Shown: positions 24,748 to 34,998 of the stretch, one piece after another | How positions within the stretch are numbered: position 1 is the stretch's first letter | Layout: every line of letters starts with the position of its first letter | The notes under the pieces: model-generated | The model's input: only the letters and a program-made list of their open reading frames with translations | What the model was told of the DNA's origin: nothing | Databases searched by the model: none | Translations under genes and position numbers: made by a program | Assembly (NCBI GenBank): GCA_002402465.1 | Contig: DHFW01000002.1 | Location: forward strand, 47,759 to 111,758 | Length of the DNA: 64,000 nucleotides | Origin: Bacteroidales bacterium UBA4814 | GTDB taxonomy: Bacteria > Bacteroidota > Bacteroidia > Bacteroidales > UBA7960 | Direction: 5' to 3'

Positions 24748-26102
24748 AATCCTTTATTTTTCAAAAACATGACAATTTCGGGCACCAGCCGGTCAATATC
24801 GCCGGCTCCCATAGTAAGCAAAACTTCAGGGGGATGTGTCTCCAATTCTGAAATAATTTCTTCTTTTTTCAACAATTTCTTTTGGGGCAATTCAATTTTT
24901 TCGAGTAGCATAGCCGAGGTGATCCCTTCAATGGGCAATTCCCTTGCGGGATAAATGTCGAGCAGCAGAAGGCGATCTGCCAAAGCCAGGCTTTCGGCAA
25001 ATTGTTTGGCCAGGTCACGGGTGCGGCTGTAGAGGTGGGGCTGGAAAACGGCCGTAATTTCCCTTCCGGGGAATAATTCTCTGGCAGCCCCAATGCAAGC
25101 CCTGATCTCTTCGGGGTGGTGAGCGTAGTCATCAATAAATACGGTTTTCGGTCCCTGGTGGCAGGTTTCGAAGCGGCGCTTCACTCCTTTAAAGGTGGAA
25201 AGGGCCCGTGCTACCACCTCGGGGGCAATGCCCACAGACCAGGCAATGGCTGCGGCACCCAGCGCATTTTCAAGGTTGTGGCGGCCCGGCATGCCAAGGG
25301 CAAATTGACTGGTTTGCAATAAGCCGTCGATTGCTGTAAAATACTGGCCGTTCTTCACTTCCGTATTTTTAGACATAAAGTCGGCATTTTCTCCGGTGTA
25401 GTAAGTAAGGGTGCGGCCTTTAAAAGCCTGCCCTGCGTGCAGACCTTTCTTTATCACCAGTGTTCCATCAGGGTTTATGCGGGCAGCAAATTCGGCAAAG
25501 CTGTTTTGCAGGGCTTCTTCCGTGCCGTAAATGTCGAGGTGGTCGGCATCGGTGGAGCTTATAAGGGCCATGGCCGGCCTGAGGCTCAGGAAGGAGCGAT
25601 CGAACTCATCGGCTTCCACTACCATCCACCGCGGGTTTTCATCGTCCAGATAGTTTGTCTGATAGTTGGTGCTGATGCCTCCAAGGAAGGCCATGGTTTT
25701 TATGCCGGCGGTTTTCAGTATGTGAGCCACCATGGTGCTGATGGTGGTCTTCCCGTGTGTGCCGGCAATGGCAATGGTGGGCAACTGGCCCGAGATCAGT
25801 CCAAGCAGTTCGGCTCGTTTTATCACCGGTACGCTTTTCGCACAAAGCGAAGTCAACAAAAAGGAGTTTTTGGGAATTGCCGGGGTGTAAACAGCCAGGT
25901 CGATCTGGGAGGGCAGCACACTCGCCTGTTCGTCAAACCAAACGTTTATGCCTTCGTTTTGCAAAGCCTCCGTTACGGGTGAAGGGGTTCTGTCGTAACC
26001 GCTCACATTTACTCCCCGGGCATTGAAGTAGCGTGCAAGGGCGCTCATGCCAATGCCGCCAATACCCAGGAAAAAGATGTTATGTAAGCGGTTCATATCC
26101 AT
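24744..26102 (-). CDS. murC: UDP-N-acetylmuramate--L-alanine ligase
   Basis: MurC adds the first amino acid, L-alanine, to UDP-MurNAc using ATP. The N-terminal Rossmann domain binds the UDP sugar (FLGIGGIGMSALARYF). The ATP loop is GTHGKTTISTMVAHI, with the MurC-typical GTHGKT form. VVEADEFDRSF carries catalytic acidic residues, and DDYAHHPEEI is a MurC-specific segment in the C-terminal domain. At 452 residues it is full length. It overlaps ftsQ by 4 bp and follows murG by 1 bp, showing tight translational coupling. Confidence 0.97.
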   Translation of the reverse strand: MDMNRLHNIFFLGIGGIGMSALARYFNARGVNVSGYDRTPSPVTEALQNEGINVWFDEQASVLPSQIDLAVYTPAIPKNSFLLTSLCAKSVPVIKRAELLGLISGQLPTIAIAGTHGKTTISTMVAHILKTAGIKTMAFLGGISTNYQTNYLDDENPRWMVVEADEFDRSFLSLRPAMALISSTDADHLDIYGTEEALQNSFAEFAARINPDGTLVIKKGLHAGQAFKGRTLTYYTGENADFMSKNTEVKNGQYFTAIDGLLQTSQFALGMPGRHNLENALGAAAIAWSVGIAPEVVARALSTFKGVKRRFETCHQGPKTVFIDDYAHHPEEIRACIGAARELFPGREITAVFQPHLYSRTRDLAKQFAESLALADRLLLLDIYPARELPIEGITSAMLLEKIELPQKKLLKKEEIISELETHPPEVLLTMGAGDIDRLVPEIVMFLKNKGL

Positions 26103-26103
26103 T

Positions 26104-27228
26104 TTATTTTGTTTTTACCAGACTGAGTGCTACGCCAGCAATTACATCGGCTGCATCGCGAAACGATAGCCCTACCAAGCGTTCCTTCAGTCTGAATTTC
26201 TTTTCTTCGTCCTTCATGAGGTCGAGCACTACCGGCCCTAGTTTTTTGGTGGCTTCGTTGTCTTTAATCAGTATAGCAGCATGATGATTGACCAGGGCCA
26301 GGGCATTTTTTGTTTGGTGATCTTCGGCCACGTTGGGCGAAGGGATGAGAATAGCTGGTTTTTGCACGGTGCAAATTTCGGAAACGGCTATGGCGCCTGC
26401 CCGGCTCACCACCACATCGGCTGCGGCATAGGCCAAATCCATGTGGTCGATAAACCGGGTTACATACACGCCTTTATCATAGCCTTTGGCCTGCTCAAGA
26501 GCCTGCTGGTAATAGATGGTTCCAGTTTGCCATATCACCTGTATGCCGTTTTGCATAAAAAGCGAAAGGTTTTTGCTGATGCTTTCGTTTATGGTGCGCG
26601 CCCCCAGGCTGCCGCCGGTAACAAAAAGTACTGGCTTGTCTGGAGTAAAACCAAAGAAATCCATGGCTTTTTCGTATTTCCCTTCCATGCTCACAATGTC
26701 CTGCCGCACGGGGTTCCCTGTAAGGAACAGCTTTGACTTGTCGAAGAAGCGTTCCATGCCATCGTAGGCCACACAAATTTTGTCGGCTTTTTTGCCCAGT
26801 ATTCGGTTGGTAAGGCCCGGAAAAGAATTTTGTTCCTGGATCAAGATAGGTACCCCTTGCTTTGCTGCCGCCCTTACCAGTGGTCCGCTGGCATAGCCTC
26901 CCACGCCGATCACCACATCGGGTTTGAATCGTTTTACGATGTTTCTGGCCCTTAGCATGCTGTCGCACAGCTTAAAGGGTACTTGCAGGTTTTTCCAGGT
27001 GAGCCTGCGTTGCAAGCCCGAAATATTGAGCCCGATAATATGGAAACCTGCCGCCGGAACCTTTTTCATTTCCATACGGCCCTTTGCCCCAACAAAAAGA
27101 ATCTTGGCATTGTACACCTTCTTTTTGATGGCCAGGGCAATGGCAATGGCCGGGAACACATGACCCCCGGTACCTCCGCCGGCAATAATTACCCGCAGCG
27201 CCTCAGCTTGTTGTAATTGGTCTTCCAT
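26104..27228 (-). CDS. murG: UDP-GlcNAc:undecaprenyl-PP-MurNAc-pentapeptide transferase
   Basis: MurG transfers GlcNAc onto lipid I to make lipid II at the cytoplasmic face of the inner membrane. The N-terminal glycine loop IIAGGGTGGHVFPAIAIA matches the first G-loop of the family. VIGVGGYASGPLVRAA is the next signature and FVTGGSLGARTINES the second glycine loop. SRAGAIAVSEI precedes the UDP-GlcNAc site (LIPSPNVAEDHQTKNA). The length of 374 residues is usual. The start overlaps the end of ftsW by 26 bp. Confidence 0.97.
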   Translation of the reverse strand: MEDQLQQAEALRVIIAGGGTGGHVFPAIAIALAIKKKVYNAKILFVGAKGRMEMKKVPAAGFHIIGLNISGLQRRLTWKNLQVPFKLCDSMLRARNIVKRFKPDVVIGVGGYASGPLVRAAAKQGVPILIQEQNSFPGLTNRILGKKADKICVAYDGMERFFDKSKLFLTGNPVRQDIVSMEGKYEKAMDFFGFTPDKPVLFVTGGSLGARTINESISKNLSLFMQNGIQVIWQTGTIYYQQALEQAKGYDKGVYVTRFIDHMDLAYAAADVVVSRAGAIAVSEICTVQKPAILIPSPNVAEDHQTKNALALVNHHAAILIKDNEATKKLGPVVLDLMKDEEKKFRLKERLVGLSFRDAADVIAGVALSLVKTK

Positions 27229-28354
27229 TTATTTCGTCTTCTTCAATCTTCCTGCTAACACTTAAAATGATACCTATGGCCAGGCTCGAGAACCACAGCG
27301 AAGTACCGCCCATGCTGATCAATGGCAGGGGCTGGCCCGTCACGGGAAAAAGATCTACGGAAACAGCCATGTTGATCATGGCCTGAAATACCAGGCTGAA
27401 ACTTAATCCAGCCGCCAGCAGTGCCCCGAAAGTTCCGGGACTTTGTTTGGAGATTTTTATGGCCCGGTAAAAAAGAATGAGATACAGCAGCAACACAAAA
27501 AACCCTCCGGCAATGCCGTATTCTTCAATAATAATGGCATAGATAAAATCGGAATATGCATGTGGCAGGAAGTTGCGCTGGGTTGATTTTCCAGGCATCT
27601 TTCCTATAATGCCACCCGAGGCAATGGCAATCTTGGCTTGCCGCACCTGGTAGGTGTCGCCCGATTTTGTAAAAAAGGTTGTAATACGTGTACCCCATAC
27701 CGAAACACGGCTTTCGGGCATTTTTGATGCCACAAAAACAAACAGCATTAGGCTTAACACTCCAATACCGGCAAAGGCAGCCAGGTATTTTAGGTTAACC
27801 CCCCCGATATACATCAGTATGATGCAGGTGGCAAAGAGTATGGCAGCCGTGGAAAGGTTGGCCGGAAGAATAAGCAACGTTATGATTAACACAGGGATAA
27901 GTATAGGCACAAATGCCTCCTTAAAGTCTTTGATGCTATCCTGCTTTTTAGTAAGCATACGGGCCACGTACATAATCAGTGCCAGTTTGGCAAAGTCGGA
28001 GCTTTGAAAGCTGATGTTGATGATAGGCAGGGTAAGCCAGCGGCTGGCTTCGTTGATATTGGTCCCTTTTACCAGAGTAAACAGCAGCAATGGCACCGCC
28101 ACCCACAAAGCCAGTTGCGATATGCGTGAGTAGTAGGTATACTTAATTCGGCTGGCCAGCCACATAAGCCCAAGGCCAAGCAGCATAATAACAAAGTGCT
28201 TGATGATGTAATATTCGGTATTTCCCGAACGGTATTTGTAGGCCAGTGACCCTGTAGAGCTGTATACAGCCAGCAGCGAGAAGATGGATAGAAATATCAC
28301 CACCATCCAAATGGCCCTGTCGCCTTTTATTTTTTCCAGCACTTTATTCATCAT
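27203..28354 (-). CDS. ftsW: SEDS-family glycosyltransferase FtsW
   Basis: FtsW polymerises lipid II into septal peptidoglycan glycan strands together with its cognate PBP (ftsI, same cluster). The 383-residue protein has about ten transmembrane helices. The SEDS signature is seen in the C-terminal half: FIYAIIIEEYGIAGGFFVLL, then a VDLFPVTGQPLPLISMGGTS segment with the family's GxPLPLxSxGG core. Placement between murD and murG is the classical ftsW position. The gene starts 9 bp after the murD stop and overlaps murG by 26 bp. Confidence 0.96.
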   Translation of the reverse strand: MMNKVLEKIKGDRAIWMVVIFLSIFSLLAVYSSTGSLAYKYRSGNTEYYIIKHFVIMLLGLGLMWLASRIKYTYYSRISQLALWVAVPLLLFTLVKGTNINEASRWLTLPIINISFQSSDFAKLALIMYVARMLTKKQDSIKDFKEAFVPILIPVLIITLLILPANLSTAAILFATCIILMYIGGVNLKYLAAFAGIGVLSLMLFVFVASKMPESRVSVWGTRITTFFTKSGDTYQVRQAKIAIASGGIIGKMPGKSTQRNFLPHAYSDFIYAIIIEEYGIAGGFFVLLLYLILFYRAIKISKQSPGTFGALLAAGLSFSLVFQAMINMAVSVDLFPVTGQPLPLISMGGTSLWFSSLAIGIILSVSRKIEEDEINGRPITTS

Positions 28355-28363
28355 TTGGTTTTT

Positions 28364-29704
28364 TTACAAATCATAAACAGCCTGTTTAAACTGTCGTCCG
28401 CGGTCTTCAAAATTTTCGAAGAGGTCGAAGCTGGCGCAAGCTGGCGAAAGCAACACCACGTCGCCCGGTACACCAGCCAGATAGGCTGCTTTTACGGCAT
28501 CGCGTGCGGTGCGCGTTTCGAAAATAGCCGGAACAATGGCTCCAAACACTTCTTTTATGCGGCTGTTCTCCTTGCCAAGGCAAACAATGGCCTTTACCTT
28601 TTTTTCAACCAGCTCGAGCAGGCCGCTGTAGTCGTTGCCTTTGTCCTGGCCGCCAACCACCCATATTACGGGCTTATTCATCGACTCCAGGGCGTACCAG
28701 GTAGAGTTTACGTTGGTGGCCTTGCTGTCGTTAATAAATTCAATGCCGCGCACAAAGCCAAGGGGTTCAAGCCTGTGCTCCACGTTCTGGAAGTCGCTCA
28801 GCCCTTCGCGTATCACTTCTTTGCGGATGTCGAGCAGGCGGGCGGCAATGCCGCTTGCCATACTGTTGTAAATGTTGTGTCGTCCCTTCAGGCTCAGCTC
28901 AAGGATATCCATCTTGAATTCTTCAGTATTTAGGTTAATATTCAATTTTTCGTTCTTGTCGGTCCAGGCTCCTTCCTTTAAAACTTGTTTGGTGCTGAAA
29001 GGAATCAGCCGTGGCCCATCTGTTTTTTGCACCAACCTTGCTTGCAGCACGGGGTCGTCAGCACAGAAAATGCAGTGCTGCCGCGGTGTCTGGTTTTGCA
29101 TAATGCGCAGTTTCGATGCAATGTATTTTTCAAAGCTGTGGTCGTATCGGTCGAGGTGATCGTGCGTAATGTTTAGCAGCACGGCAATATCGGCCTTGAA
29201 TTTCTCCATTCCATCGAGCTGAAAAGAAGAAATTTCGAGCACATACACCCCATGCTTTTGCTCAGCCACCTGCCAGGCAAAACTGCTTCCCACATTGCCT
29301 GCAATGCCAACGTTTAAGCCGGCCTTTTTCAGGATGTGGCCTGTGAGCAGGGTAGTGGTAGTTTTGCCGTTGCTGCCGGTGATGCAAATGGTTGGTGCCT
29401 GGTTGTACCTTCCGGCAAACTCAATTTCAGAAACCACTGGTATGCCCTTGGCTCGAATGGTTTTTACCACTGGTGCCCAATCGGGAATGCCTGGGCTTTT
29501 CATAACCTCATCGGCATTCAGAATCAACGCCTCCGAATGCTTCGCCTCTTCCCAGCTTATTTCATGATGTAAAAGAGCGTCCTTGTATTGTTTTTTTATG
29601 GACTGCAGGTCAGAAACAAACACTTCCCAGCCTTTTTTCCGGGCCAAAATGGCCGTTCCTGTTCCGCTTTCTCCCGCTCCCAGTATGACCAGCCGCCCGC
29701 CCAT
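28364..29704 (-). CDS. murD: UDP-N-acetylmuramoylalanine--D-glutamate ligase
   Basis: MurD adds D-glutamate to UDP-MurNAc-L-Ala. The N-terminal domain starts RLVILGAGESGTGTAILARK, binding the UDP moiety. The Mur-ligase ATP loop is ITGSNGKTTTTLLTGHIL, with the SNGKTTT form typical of MurD. LNITHDHLDRYDH is the downstream catalytic signature, and FINDSKATNVNSTWYALE is the C-terminal-domain motif. At 446 residues it is complete. It lies 5 bp after mraY and 9 bp before ftsW. Confidence 0.97.
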   Translation of the reverse strand: MGGRLVILGAGESGTGTAILARKKGWEVFVSDLQSIKKQYKDALLHHEISWEEAKHSEALILNADEVMKSPGIPDWAPVVKTIRAKGIPVVSEIEFAGRYNQAPTICITGSNGKTTTTLLTGHILKKAGLNVGIAGNVGSSFAWQVAEQKHGVYVLEISSFQLDGMEKFKADIAVLLNITHDHLDRYDHSFEKYIASKLRIMQNQTPRQHCIFCADDPVLQARLVQKTDGPRLIPFSTKQVLKEGAWTDKNEKLNINLNTEEFKMDILELSLKGRHNIYNSMASGIAARLLDIRKEVIREGLSDFQNVEHRLEPLGFVRGIEFINDSKATNVNSTWYALESMNKPVIWVVGGQDKGNDYSGLLELVEKKVKAIVCLGKENSRIKEVFGAIVPAIFETRTARDAVKAAYLAGVPGDVVLLSPACASFDLFENFEDRGRQFKQAVYDL

Positions 29705-29709
29705 TTATT

Positions 29710-30966
29710 TTATCTCAATTTCAGGGTTATCACACTGAACACCGCCAGAATGATGCCCACAATTAAAAAGCGCTGCACAATCTTGGCCTCGTGGTAACCC
29801 AACAACTGATAGTGGTGGTGCAGGGGGGCCATTTTAAAAATTCGCCTTCCTTCGCCAAAACGCTTTTTGGTGTATTTGAACCAGCTCACCTGCATAACCA
29901 CCGAAAGGTTTTCTATGAAAAACACCCCGCAAAGCACCGGAATGAGCAACTCCTTGCGTATTACAATGGCAAACACGGCAATGATGCCACCCAGGGCCAG
30001 GCTGCCTGTGTCGCCCATAAAGACCTGTGCCGGGTAGGTGTTGTACCATAAAAAACCTATGCAGGCTCCCACAAAGGCGGCAATGAAAATAACCAGCTCG
30101 CCTGTCATGGGTATATACATGATGTTGAGGTAGTTGGCAAAAACGGTATTGCCCGAAACATAAGCCAACACCCCCAGGGTTGCCCCGATGATGGCCGAAG
30201 TGCCTGTGGCCAGGCCATCGAGCCCATCGGTAATATTGGCTCCGTTCGATACCGCCGTAATAATGAGTATAACAATGGGAATAAAGATCAGAAAGGCCCA
30301 TTTGGTATAGCCTTCGCCCAGCCACTTCAGCAGCACAGCGTAGTCTAACTCATTGTTTTTGAAAAAAGGTATGGTGGTCTTGGTCGATTTTACCGACTCT
30401 CTCGAAAATGCTGCACCAGGGCTTTTGGCATCATCAATGATTAGTATTTCGCTGGTGGTTTCAAAAGCAAAGCTCTCCTGGCCTTTTTCGCGAATCACCA
30501 CCGAGTCGTTAAAATAAAGAGTGGCCCCCACTACAATGCCCAGGGTAATCTGCCCCAAAATTTTAAATTTCCCGTGAAGGCCTTTTTTGTTCTTTTTGAA
30601 AACCTTGATATAATCGTCAATAAAGCCAATAATTCCAAGCCAAATGGTTGAAACCAGCATCAGAATTATATAAATGTTGTCAATTCGGGCAAACAGCAGG
30701 GTGGGTATAACAATGGCGGCAATAATAATGATTCCACCCATGGTTGGGGTTCCCTGCTTTTTCATTTGCCCTTCCAGCCCCAGGTTTCTTACTACCTCGC
30801 CCACCTGCTTTTTCTGTAGGAAACGAATGATGCTGCGGCCCGAGATCATGGTGATAAAGAGTGAAAAGATCACTGCCATACCTGCCCTGAACGAGATATA
30901 CTGGAATACTCCCGTTCCGGGTATGTCAAAGGCTTTATCCAGGTATTCGAACAAATAATACAGCAT
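29710..30966 (-). CDS. mraY: Phospho-N-acetylmuramoyl-pentapeptide transferase
   Basis: MraY attaches phospho-MurNAc-pentapeptide to undecaprenyl phosphate, forming lipid I at the inner membrane. Conserved cytoplasmic loops are visible: [24 protein letters not shown] (the Asp pair involved in catalysis), [12 protein letters not shown] and [12 protein letters not shown]. About ten transmembrane helices are predicted. The protein is 418 residues, longer than the E. coli enzyme, because of a roughly 55-residue hydrophilic insertion (around residues 155-210, with [16 protein letters not shown] at its end). Such an insertion is usual in Bacteroidetes MraY. Confidence 0.97.
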   Translation of the reverse strand: MLYYLFEYLDKAFDIPGTGVFQYISFRAGMAVIFSLFITMISGRSIIRFLQKKQVGEVVRNLGLEGQMKKQGTPTMGGIIIIAAIVIPTLLFARIDNIYIILMLVSTIWLGIIGFIDDYIKVFKKNKKGLHGKFKILGQITLGIVVGATLYFNDSVVIREKGQESFAFETTSEILIIDDAKSPGAAFSRESVKSTKTTIPFFKNNELDYAVLLKWLGEGYTKWAFLIFIPIVILIITAVSNGANITDGLDGLATGTSAIIGATLGVLAYVSGNTVFANYLNIMYIPMTGELVIFIAAFVGACIGFLWYNTYPAQVFMGDTGSLALGGIIAVFAIVIRKELLIPVLCGVFFIENLSVVMQVSWFKYTKKRFGEGRRIFKMAPLHHHYQLLGYHEAKIVQRFLIVGIILAVFSVITLKLR

Positions 30967-30994
30967 CTGCAGCTCTTTTAAAATTTTCAGTTTC

Positions 30995-32446
30995 TCAGGC
31001 CAGGTATTCCATTAAAATTTCTTTATCGTCAAAGGGGTGTTTCACCCCTTTTATTTCCTGGTATTTTTCATGTCCTTTTCCGGCCACCAGAACAATGTCG
31101 CCGGGGTTTGCCATGGCGCAGGCCGCATTAATGGCATCGCGGCGGTTTATCACAGTCACCGTATGGCGTTTGCTCATGGGGTCGAGGCCGGTTTTCATAT
31201 CTTCAATAATTTTTTCCGGTTCTTCAAAGCGGGGGTTGTCGCTGGTGAGTATCACCTTGTTGCTTAGCCTTGCGGCGATGGCTGCCATGGCTGGCCTTTT
31301 TGCAGCGTCGCGGTTGCCGCCGCATCCCACTACTGTAATGAGCTTCTCGGAGCCGGTGCGAAGGCTGGCAATAGTGCTCAGCACGTTTTCCAGGGCATCG
31401 GGGGTATGGGCATAGTCGATAATGCCAATCCTGTTTTCCCTTCCGGGGAAAAAGTCGAAGCGGCCTTCGGCAGGGCGGCAGCTGCTCAGGGGGGTAAGCA
31501 CCTCTTCAGGCTCAAGCCCCAGCATGCGGGCCGCAGAATATACAGCCAGCAAGTTGTAAGCGTTAAACTCGCCCACCAGCTTGCACCAAACTTCCCGTCC
31601 TTCAATCAATAGTTGTAAGCCAGCAAATCCATTTTCGAGCACTTTGCCCTTGAAGTCGGCCATGGCACGCAGGCTGTATGTTTTTTTTATTGCCCGGGTA
31701 TTTTGTAGCATTACCCAGCCATTCTTGTCGTCGGTGTTGGTTATGGCGAAAGCCTGCGCATCGAGTTGGTCGAAGAACGTTTTTTTCGCTTTCAGGTATT
31801 CGCTGAAGGTTTTGTGGAAATCCAGGTGGTCGTGGGTCAGGTTGGTAAAAATGCCACCGGCAAAATGTAGCCCTGCAATGCGCTGCTGGGCCACAGCATG
31901 TGAACTCACTTCCATAAAAGCAAACTCGCAGCCTGCCTCCACCATTTGCCTGAGCAAGTCGTTTAGCTGAACCGGGTCGGGAGTGGTGTAAGTGGCTGGA
32001 ATCTCCTTTTGTCCAACCAGGTTCCGAACCGTGGAGATCATTCCGCAAGCGTATCCCAAACGGGTAAACAGGTCGTGAAGCAAGGTTACTACCGTTGTTT
32101 TGCCGTTGGTGCCGGTTACTCCAATCAGACGAATCTTTTCGGAAGGATTTCCAAAGATGTTCGCTGCAACAACTCCCAGGGCATGGGCCGAATCTTTAAC
32201 CCTGATAATGGTGGCTTCTTTGCTGATTTTTTCTGGTATTTCCTGGCAAACGATGGCCACCGCACCACTTTGAACCGCCTTTTCAATAAAAAGATGGCCA
32301 TCGGTGGTAAGCCCTTTTATGGCTACAAACAGTGTTCCTGGCTTAACCTTACGCGAGTCGAACTCTACAGCCAGCACTTCCCTGTCGAGCACCCCGTGGG
32401 TTTCGAGCAGTTCGGCCTTGTATAATATGTCGCGTAAGTTTCCCAC
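30995..32446 (-). CDS. murE: UDP-MurNAc-L-alanyl-D-glutamate--diaminopimelate ligase
   Basis: MurE adds the third stem-peptide residue. [17 protein letters not shown] starts the first domain. The ATP loop is [19 protein letters not shown], and [12 protein letters not shown] is the second signature. The C-terminal domain contains the DNPR motif (SDNPRFEEP), which in this family marks specificity for meso-diaminopimelate rather than lysine, so the organism likely has DAP-type peptidoglycan. At 483 residues it is standard length. It sits 10 bp after ftsI and 28 bp before mraY. Confidence 0.97.
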   Translation of the reverse strand: MGNLRDILYKAELLETHGVLDREVLAVEFDSRKVKPGTLFVAIKGLTTDGHLFIEKAVQSGAVAIVCQEIPEKISKEATIIRVKDSAHALGVVAANIFGNPSEKIRLIGVTGTNGKTTVVTLLHDLFTRLGYACGMISTVRNLVGQKEIPATYTTPDPVQLNDLLRQMVEAGCEFAFMEVSSHAVAQQRIAGLHFAGGIFTNLTHDHLDFHKTFSEYLKAKKTFFDQLDAQAFAITNTDDKNGWVMLQNTRAIKKTYSLRAMADFKGKVLENGFAGLQLLIEGREVWCKLVGEFNAYNLLAVYSAARMLGLEPEEVLTPLSSCRPAEGRFDFFPGRENRIGIIDYAHTPDALENVLSTIASLRTGSEKLITVVGCGGNRDAAKRPAMAAIAARLSNKVILTSDNPRFEEPEKIIEDMKTGLDPMSKRHTVTVINRRDAINAACAMANPGDIVLVAGKGHEKYQEIKGVKHPFDDKEILMEYLA

Positions 32447-32456
32447 TTTTTTAAAA

Positions 32457-34556
32457 TCAATTTAATTCAATGTAAATCTGGTTTCCCGGACTAAACCTTA
32501 CGCCGGGCTGCAGGCTTTGCCGCTTTACGACACCTCGTCCGCTGAATCGAACCCTCAGGCCTGCGTTTTCAAGAACAAAAAAGGCATCTTTTAGTCCCAT
32601 GCCTACCACGTCGGGAACCAGGTTGTCAATAAAATTCTTTTCCCAGAAGCTCACTGTGTCGTTTTTGGCCACGGTGGTTGCCCAGGCGGTTTGAATATTA
32701 TCGATGAGCTTGCAGTCGAAGGCCGAATAAATGGTGCGGAAATCGTCGGCATTTCCGTTTTTAAACGAAGGCAGCGAAGTCAGCAGGTTGTCGAAGCCGG
32801 GCTGGGGATAATTTATCTGGGTGGCAAATATTTTATCGGAAATTTCCTTAAAAACAGGCGCCGCCAGTTGTCCGCCGCTATACAAAACCCCTCTGGGGTT
32901 GTGAATGACCACAATGATACTGTAGGCAGGTTGGTCGGCAGGGAAATAGCCTACAAACGAGGAGCGGTAAGAAGTGCGGCCATGCACGTTGCGGTATCCC
33001 TGGCTGGTGTTGGCCACCTGTGCGGTACCGGTTTTCCCGGCAATGGGGTAAAGGGAGCTATAAATGTTTTTCGCCGTGCCATTCTCCACTACTCCAATGA
33101 GCATCTCATGAATGGTTTCGAGGGTAGAACTGCTGGCAATGCTTCTGTTTATTACCTGCGGCTGAAATCGCTGTATTGTTTTTCCTGTTTGCCTGATTTC
33201 TTCCACAAACATGGGCTTCATCATGCGGCCTTTGTTTGCCACCGCATTGTAAAACGAAAGGGTTTGCAAGGGTGTAAGAGAAACGCCATACCCTATCGAC
33301 ATCCAAGGAAGTGAAACGCCCGACCAGGAAGGGCTTTTGGGATCGGTGATCATGGGCTGCCCCTCTCCGGTAATTTCCAGTTCCAGGGGTTTGTCGAGGC
33401 CCATAGCCTTGAGCTTGTCAACAAATTGCTGGGGCTTGTCCTTATAGGCTTTTACCACCAGTTGCGAGATGCCCACGTTTGACGATACTTCGAATGCACG
33501 CCTGGCTGTAATGCTCCCGAAGCCGCCCTCTTTGGCATCGCGCATTACCTGGTCGGCGTAGGCAATGCTTCCGTTGCCGGTGTGCACCATCTCTTCGGGC
33601 TTAACCTTTCCGTCTTCAAGCAGGGCAATCATGCTGGCAAGCTTAAAGGTGGAGCCAGGCTCTGTGCTTTCGCCCACGGCGTAATTGAAGGTTTCTTCAT
33701 AGTTTCCCGAGGGGCGGCGGGTCAGGTTGGAGATGGCCTTGATCTTTCCGGTCGAAACCTCCATAACCACCGCTGTGCCAAACTCTGCTTTCGACCTTTG
33801 AAGCTGCCTTAAAAGGGCGTTTTCTACAATATCCTGCATGCTAATGTTAATGGTGGTGATCAGGTCCTTGCCGTTTTCGGGCTGAATTTCGTTGTCGTCG
33901 TTTATGGGTACCCAGCTGCCGCCCCCGGCGCGTAGCATAAGCCTTTTTCCCTGGATACCTTCGAGTTCCTTTCTGTAAGCTCCTTCCAGACCCACATAAA
34001 CGCCCTCGCGCTCATAACCGATGGTACGCTGGGCCATGGTGCGGTAAGGCATTTCGCGGCGCGAACGCTCAATAGGCAGAAACCCTCCGCGGAATCTCCC
34101 CAGCCTGAAAATGGGGAAAGTACGCAGGGCCTGCAACTGATGGTAAGAAACGTTGCGTTTTACCAGAAAATAGCGGTCTTGGTTTTTTCGGGCTGTGTTC
34201 AGGTCAGCAAGATAACCGGCTTTCGACCGGTCGCCAAAAAGTTGTGAAAGCAGCAGGGCCAGAGAGTCAATGCCTTGATTGTAAACCTCATCCGATACTA
34301 CCTGGTTGCTGAGGTCCATCCTGATTTCATAAACAGGCACGCTGGTAGCCAGCAAGCGGCCATCGTCGGCGCAAATGTCGCCTCTTATGGCATCGATGTT
34401 TTCGATGCGCATGCTGGATATCCTGGCCATCTCGCGCCATTTTTCGCCCTCAACAGCCTGAATATAAATAACCCTGAACAGGATAGCCATGCCCAGCAGC
34501 ACCATGGCAAAATAAACCAGGTAAAGGCGTTGTATTATGTGCTTTTTGTCGTCCAT
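32457..34556 (-). CDS. ftsI: Division-specific transpeptidase (class B PBP) with PASTA domain
   Basis: FtsI/PBP3 crosslinks septal peptidoglycan. It has a short cytoplasmic tail and one membrane helix (residues about 12-28). A pedestal domain follows, then the transpeptidase domain with EPGSTFKLAS (SxxK serine nucleophile), VSSNVGIS (SxN) and GKTGTAQ (KTG). After the catalytic domain a single PASTA domain closes the protein (from about PDVVGMGLKDAFFVLENAG to the end). The PASTA tail, absent from E. coli FtsI, is usual in Bacteroidetes. At 699 residues it is full length. It follows the ftsL-like gene by 25 bp. Confidence 0.95.
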   Translation of the reverse strand: MDDKKHIIQRLYLVYFAMVLLGMAILFRVIYIQAVEGEKWREMARISSMRIENIDAIRGDICADDGRLLATSVPVYEIRMDLSNQVVSDEVYNQGIDSLALLLSQLFGDRSKAGYLADLNTARKNQDRYFLVKRNVSYHQLQALRTFPIFRLGRFRGGFLPIERSRREMPYRTMAQRTIGYEREGVYVGLEGAYRKELEGIQGKRLMLRAGGGSWVPINDDNEIQPENGKDLITTINISMQDIVENALLRQLQRSKAEFGTAVVMEVSTGKIKAISNLTRRPSGNYEETFNYAVGESTEPGSTFKLASMIALLEDGKVKPEEMVHTGNGSIAYADQVMRDAKEGGFGSITARRAFEVSSNVGISQLVVKAYKDKPQQFVDKLKAMGLDKPLELEITGEGQPMITDPKSPSWSGVSLPWMSIGYGVSLTPLQTLSFYNAVANKGRMMKPMFVEEIRQTGKTIQRFQPQVINRSIASSSTLETIHEMLIGVVENGTAKNIYSSLYPIAGKTGTAQVANTSQGYRNVHGRTSYRSSFVGYFPADQPAYSIIVVIHNPRGVLYSGGQLAAPVFKEISDKIFATQINYPQPGFDNLLTSLPSFKNGNADDFRTIYSAFDCKLIDNIQTAWATTVAKNDTVSFWEKNFIDNLVPDVVGMGLKDAFFVLENAGLRVRFSGRGVVKRQSLQPGVRFSPGNQIYIELN

Positions 34557-34581
34557 TGTGGGCTTGCCTGTTGCTGTGTGC

Positions 34582-34983
34582 TTAGTTCAACCACCTATTT
34601 AAAATATTTGCTTTTTTTCTTTCATCCGAAATTTGCAGGGGAGGGACGGTCGACTCTACAAAGCCCCTGCTTTGCAACCTGCGGGCAATCTCGGACTGAT
34701 TACTCAGATACATAAGCTCCGACTTGGTGAGGGTGTGCCGGGTGCGCAGTTCCACTATTTCCTTTCGCAGGGCTTCCACCTCCCGTGCCTGCCTTTCGGC
34801 GTAATAAGTGTTTGAAATGAAAAAAAGGCCCAACCCGGCCAGGAAAAAGAAAAAAGGCATAGATGAAGCCACTTTGTCGCGTGCCAGCATGCTGCCATCG
34901 AGCATCGATTGGATGAAACGCGAAACCGCTCCCTTTCTGGTTGCTGTTTTTTTCACCTTTTTTTTGTAACTGTTTCCCCCCAT
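34582..34983 (-). CDS. ftsL: FtsL-like bitopic division protein
   Basis: A 133-residue protein with a basic cytoplasmic N-terminus (KKKVKKTATRKG), one transmembrane segment (PFFFFLAGLGLFFISNTYYA, about residues 43-62) and a periplasmic coiled coil (EVEALRKEIVELRTRH). This is the FtsL architecture. Sequence similarity within the family is weak, so the call rests on topology and on its place between rsmH and ftsI, where Bacteroidetes encode their FtsL-like protein. It starts 15 bp after the rsmH stop. It probably acts with FtsQ and an FtsB-like partner to activate FtsW-FtsI. Confidence 0.82.
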   Translation of the reverse strand: MGGNSYKKKVKKTATRKGAVSRFIQSMLDGSMLARDKVASSMPFFFFLAGLGLFFISNTYYAERQAREVEALRKEIVELRTRHTLTKSELMYLSNQSEIARRLQSRGFVESTVPPLQISDERKKANILNRWLN

Positions 34984-34998
34984 TTGTTAAACCCGTAT

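Noticed and set aside
30355..30510. The insertion in MraY as a possible foreign domain
   Set aside because: Such a hydrophilic insertion is usual in MraY of this phylum, and the catalytic loops on both sides are intact.
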